Position numbers and translations under genes: made by a program. From CAYFUT01 sp964346395 (GTDB lineage Bacteria; Bacillota; Halanaerobiia; Halobacteroidales; Halobacteroidaceae), in contig CAYFUT010000057.1 of NCBI GenBank assembly GCA_964346395.1, forward strand, positions 1 to 16,384: a DNA stretch of 16,384 bases, read 5' to 3'. Below the pieces are notes generated by a model, which saw nothing but the letters and a program-made list of their open reading frames with translations, was not told the origin of the DNA and ran no database searches. This document shows, piece after piece, positions 13,646-16,384 of this stretch (the first letter of the stretch is position 1; each line of letters starts with the position of its first letter).

Positions 13646-14407
13646 ATGAGTTTGAATCAACAGGAACCTATTTTTACTTACCAAGAGGAGTTGGAAACAG
13701 AAACTAAGAAAACTTTTGGGTTTAGTCTTTATCAGGGCCAACCTTATATTATGTCCTTTCGTGATCTGCTAAATGATATGTTGAAAGAAGGAATGACAGT
13801 AGAAGCTTTAAAGGTACTATTTACTCACTGTCGGCGGGAAAATAAAACTCATACTAATTATTTTCGGGTAGTAGTTAATAAATGGCTAAAGAAGGGAATT
13901 ACTACTCAGCAAGAAGCGAAAAAAGCTTTAAGGGATTATAGAATGTCTAAGTTTAATACAGTGATCTGCAAACGGCCTAAGTATGATTGTTTACAGAAAG
14001 AATGCCACTTTAAAGAGGATTGTCCTCTGTTTACTGTTTTACATTATTTTGATGAAAAAATAAACCCAGAAGTTAGTGCTGCTACCTTAGAAGATAAAAA
14101 GATGATTGAAGACAGATTAAATTCTATTTTTAGTCCTAGTCATTTATTAAAAGCAATTGATAACTTTGCTAAATCAAATTATAGAAAACAAGGAGAAAGC
14201 AGGTTAAGTTTTTTATTTAATTGTGACAGTTATACTAAAGATTGGGTTAATAGAGTGATTAAAAAACAAAATTCTAGTTCGGACAGTCAAGTTCAAGCAG
14301 GAACGGAAGCAAGTGTAGGGGAAGATTTATCAAAGGAAGAAAGCATGGCTTATTTAGAAAGACTAATTAACTCAAATCCGACAGAAGGAGATAAAAATCA
14401 TGACTGA
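13646..14407 (+). CDS. DnaD-like primosome protein with four-cysteine cluster
   Basis: A protein of 253 residues, assigned as DnaD-like by motif. MTVEALKVLFTHC (50-62) then TNYFRVVVNKWLKKGITTQQEA (70-91) fits the C-terminal DnaD/DnaB_2 domain pattern (Y-x2-I/V-x3-W-x3-G-I/T). A cysteine cluster C108-x6-C115-x4-C120-x5-C126 follows, likely a metal or Fe-S site (inference). A later segment (SRLSFLFNCDSYTKDWVNRVIKK, about 175-197) resembles the C-terminal tail of phage or plasmid replisome organisers. The tail (200-253) is polar. The ATG follows GGTGGTGAT. Its stop overlaps the ATPase gene next to it by 8 bases, with AGAAGGAG upstream, so the two are translationally coupled and probably act together in helicase loading. 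No function is proven. Confidence 0.6.
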   Translation: MSLNQQEPIFTYQEELETETKKTFGFSLYQGQPYIMSFRDLLNDMLKEGMTVEALKVLFTHCRRENKTHTNYFRVVVNKWLKKGITTQQEAKKALRDYRMSKFNTVICKRPKYDCLQKECHFKEDCPLFTVLHYFDEKINPEVSAATLEDKKMIEDRLNSIFSPSHLLKAIDNFAKSNYRKQGESRLSFLFNCDSYTKDWVNRVIKKQNSSSDSQVQAGTEASVGEDLSKEESMAYLERLINSNPTEGDKNHD

Positions 14408-15260
14408 TCATTCTTCATCGCAAATAAAAAAGAAGGTTGAGGAAGTCTATCGTAACTTGAAGAAAAAAGGAGCGGTAGCAGAACCACTTGCCAAAGAGGA
14501 GTTGATTAGTAAGATTGCTGATTACATGCTTGCTCAGTCAAATATTCCTGCTAAATATTTAGAGCAAGAACTATTAGATTTAAATTTGAGTGGAGATCAG
14601 AAAAAAATGTGTGATCAAATTATTCACGCTTATAAAGATAGTTTAAAAAGCAATTTAGAAGAAGGACAGGGAGCCTATTTATGGGCTTCCGGAAATGAGA
14701 AAAATAGATGGGGAACCGGGACAGGAAAGACTTCGTTGGCTGTTATGTTGATCAAAGAAGTTAAGGAAAAGTTAGCTGAATATGTTTATGAATTGCTAGA
14801 TAGAAGGCAGCGCGAGGCACTGGAAAATCAAAGTTTTACTACTAGGGTATGGGAGCATGATATTTTTTTATCTCACCATATTCCTTATTATATTACAGGG
14901 GCTAAGTATTTTCAAGATTTGCAAATGGCCGATAGTTTTGAAAAAAAGCGGTTGAAAGCTAGGGCAAGTAAAGCAATTATTTTAATTTGGGATGATTTTG
15001 GAACGGAAAAAATAGAGTGGCATCATGATGAAATGTTTTCTTTGTTAAATACTAGGATGGAAAATAAACGGCCGATAATATTTACTTCTAATTGGAACTT
15101 TGATGTCTTTGCTAAAGAAGAATATAAAAAAAATAGTGCTAAAATGAAAGAAAGAGGCGGTCGGTTAGCCTCTCGTATAGCTGAGATGGTAAAAAGTATG
15201 GTCTTCAGGATGGAAGGAGAAGACTGGCGCATGAAAAATTTGAAGAACATTAACTGGTAA
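14400..15260 (+). CDS. DnaC/DnaI-like AAA+ ATPase, putative helicase loader
   Basis: This is an AAA+ ATPase of 286 residues in the DnaC/DnaI/IstB style. A helical N domain (1-90) comes first. Then the P-loop core GTGTGKTS (105-112) and a Walker B IILIWDDFG (193-201, D198 and D199). Sensor-type FTSNW (228-232) and RLASRI (245-250), a candidate arginine-finger region, follow. The residue at the first Gly of the usual GxxxxGKT is W104, so the P-loop is atypical. Walker A to B spacing is about 90 residues, roughly 30 more than usual, from an extra helical segment (about 120-165). It follows the DnaD-like gene with an 8-base overlap and precedes a degenerate copy of itself. Loading of the replicative helicase is inferred from family and context. 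Confidence 0.72.
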   Translation: MTDHSSSQIKKKVEEVYRNLKKKGAVAEPLAKEELISKIADYMLAQSNIPAKYLEQELLDLNLSGDQKKMCDQIIHAYKDSLKSNLEEGQGAYLWASGNEKNRWGTGTGKTSLAVMLIKEVKEKLAEYVYELLDRRQREALENQSFTTRVWEHDIFLSHHIPYYITGAKYFQDLQMADSFEKKRLKARASKAIILIWDDFGTEKIEWHHDEMFSLLNTRMENKRPIIFTSNWNFDVFAKEEYKKNSAKMKERGGRLASRIAEMVKSMVFRMEGEDWRMKNLKNINW

Positions 15261-15274
15261 GGAGTGAGACTGAT

Positions 15275-16111
15275 TTGTCGGGAATAGAAGAAATATCTAC
15301 AATCCAGCAGAAGATTATGAATAAGTATGCTAGCTTAAAAAAAGAAGGCCTAGTAGAAGCGGCTAAAGAAAAAGAAAAGATAATTAGTCAACTTGCTAAT
15401 TATATGCTTGCTCAGTCTAATCTACCGCAGAAAATTTTAGACCAAGAACTGGCGAATTTGAGTTTGAAGCCAGAGCAGAAGGAGGTCTGCCTCCAGGCAG
15501 TACAGACTTATGGAAATAATTTACAGGGGCATTTGACTGCTGGCCAGGGAGTTTATTTTTGGGTTCCTGAAGCAGCAGAAGATACCCATGGGTTTAAAAT
15601 AAATAAGTCTCTTCCGGCGGTTATTTTATTAAAGTCAATCATAAAAAAACTGGCTAAACATATTTATAACTCCTTAAACAAACGTAAACAGGAAGCATTA
15701 GCGGTCAGAGATTTTTCAGTTCCGCTGAGAAAACATGATATCCTTTGTTCGCAGCAGATCCCTTATTTTATTAGTGAATCAGTCTTTTTTCGGGATTTAA
15801 GGGAACTAGAGAGAGTTGAACGAAAAAAGTTAAAAAATAGGGCGGAGAAAGCTGTGCTTTTAATTTGGAACGGCTTGGGGAATGAAAAATTAGATTGGTA
15901 TCATGATCAAGTGTTTTCTCTGTTAGAAACCCGGATAGCAAACAGCCGACCAATAATATTTACTTCTGATTGGGATTTTGATATTTTTGCTAAGTTAGAC
16001 TATGATGCAGCTAATGAGCGGATGAAGAAAAAAGGGGGGCGAATAGCTTCTCGAATAGCAGGAATGGTTGGAGATTTAAAATTTAAGTTAGAAGCAGAGA
16101 AATCGGTTTAA
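15275..16111 (+). CDS. Degenerate paralogue of the adjacent DnaC/DnaI-like ATPase
   Basis: A protein of 278 residues, clearly homologous to its upstream neighbour over its whole length, with shared features such as YMLAQSNLP, SRPIIFTSDWDFD and GGRIASRIAG. The two ATP-site motifs are destroyed: the Walker A region reads HGFKINKSL (105-113), keeping K111 and S112 but losing its central glycines, and Walker B reads LIWNGLG (186-192) instead of LIWDDFG. The neighbour's long insertion is also present. The frame is open and well coding, so this looks like a maintained non-catalytic partner, not a decayed gene. It uses a TTG start at 15275; an AGGAG site lies 10 nt upstream, and the frame closes at a stop before that. 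Function unknown. Confidence 0.72.
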   Translation: MSGIEEISTIQQKIMNKYASLKKEGLVEAAKEKEKIISQLANYMLAQSNLPQKILDQELANLSLKPEQKEVCLQAVQTYGNNLQGHLTAGQGVYFWVPEAAEDTHGFKINKSLPAVILLKSIIKKLAKHIYNSLNKRKQEALAVRDFSVPLRKHDILCSQQIPYFISESVFFRDLRELERVERKKLKNRAEKAVLLIWNGLGNEKLDWYHDQVFSLLETRIANSRPIIFTSDWDFDIFAKLDYDAANERMKKKGGRIASRIAGMVGDLKFKLEAEKSV

Positions 16112-16132
16112 AAATTTAGTTAATGGGGTGAA

Positions 16133-16384
16133 ATGAATTTGGCTGCTGCTCATTATGTTTACATAGTTAGGTGTGCTGATAAAAGTTTATATACTGGATA
16201 TACTACAGATATAGGAAGAAGAATCGGCGAACATAACCGGAGTCAAGGAGCTAAATATACTCGCGGTAGAGGGCCGGTGGAACTTGTTTATGAAGAAGAG
16301 TATGCTTCCCGAAGTGAGGCTCAAAAAAGAGAGTATCAAATAAAACAGTTAACTCGGGAACAGAAATTGGATTTGATAAAGGAG
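16133..16384 (+). CDS. yazA: GIY-YIG nuclease-fold protein, YazA/UPF0213-like (3' end outside window)
   Basis: The first 84 codons of an open frame run off the window. The start is an ATG after a TGGGGTG site. The GIY-YIG motif is seen as YVYIVRC and LYTGYTTDIGRRIGEHN (about 8-35), and GRGPVELVYEEEYASRSEAQKREYQIK follows, as in the small one-domain YazA/YhbQ family. Typical members have 85-100 residues, so little is missing. Members are putative endonucleases, but their role is largely unknown. In Bacillus yazA directly follows yabB (trmN6); here the DnaD/DnaC-like trio separates them. Confidence 0.85.
   Translation, partial: MNLAAAHYVYIVRCADKSLYTGYTTDIGRRIGEHNRSQGAKYTRGRGPVELVYEEEYASRSEAQKREYQIKQLTREQKLDLIKE

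Noticed and set aside
15275..16111. Pseudogene call for the second ATPase paralogue
   Set aside because: The frame is intact over full length with normal codon use, a plausible start and site, and conserved non-catalytic motifs. Loss is confined largely to the ATP-site motifs, so a maintained degenerate paralogue is the better reading.

Overview
The window is a low-GC, Firmicutes-type chromosome segment with every gene on the + strand. Three things suggest an anaerobe: a four-subunit pyruvate-type:ferredoxin oxidoreductase, AT-rich intergenic DNA and acidic proteins. Gene content and order follow the replication-proximal block of Bacillus and Clostridia (tRNA-Ser, SRP RNA, dnaX, ybaB, recR, yaaL, then tmk, yaaR, holB, ricT/yaaT, yabA, yabB/trmN6, yazA). 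My best guess for the lineage is Halanaerobiales (Halobacteroidaceae-like). That is inference from gene content and style, not a measured placement.

Region 1 (1-1194) is the RNA region: a 5'-truncated tRNA-Ser(GCU), tRNA-Arg with anticodon GCG, tRNA-Ser(GGA), and a large Gram-positive-type SRP RNA with its own good sigma-A promoter. The spacers carry short 7-bp tandem repeats arranged as inverted arrays; one of these arrays appears to supply the -35 box of the dnaX promoter. Region 2 (1195-4304) holds dnaX-ybaB-recR, a strong hairpin, and a yaaL-like gene. Region 3 (4445-7446) is the porCDAB operon, closed by an intrinsic terminator. Region 4 (7447-9482) is a guanine-class purine riboswitch with a terminator platform, hexamer-repeat DNA, and guaB (IMP dehydrogenase) with its own terminator.

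Region 5 (9582-16384) is one long, tightly packed run: tmk, yaaR, holB, ricT, yabA, trmN6, a DnaD-like protein with a four-cysteine cluster, two tandem DnaC/DnaI-like helicase-loader paralogues, and the start of a GIY-YIG (YazA-like) gene. Clamp loading (DnaX, HolB), recombination repair (RecR), nucleotide supply (GuaB, Tmk), DnaA control (YabA) and putative helicase loading are thus grouped together.

The most unusual part is the three-gene insert between trmN6 and yazA. It holds a DnaD-like primosome protein, an ATPase with a mostly intact Walker A core and an intact Walker B, and a tandem paralogue of that ATPase in which both the P-loop glycines and the Walker B aspartates are lost. This looks like an active/inactive loader pair. 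Other points of interest are tRNA-Arg(GCG) lying where tadA usually sits in Bacillus, the inverted short-repeat elements, and the absence of darA and bofA from their usual positions.
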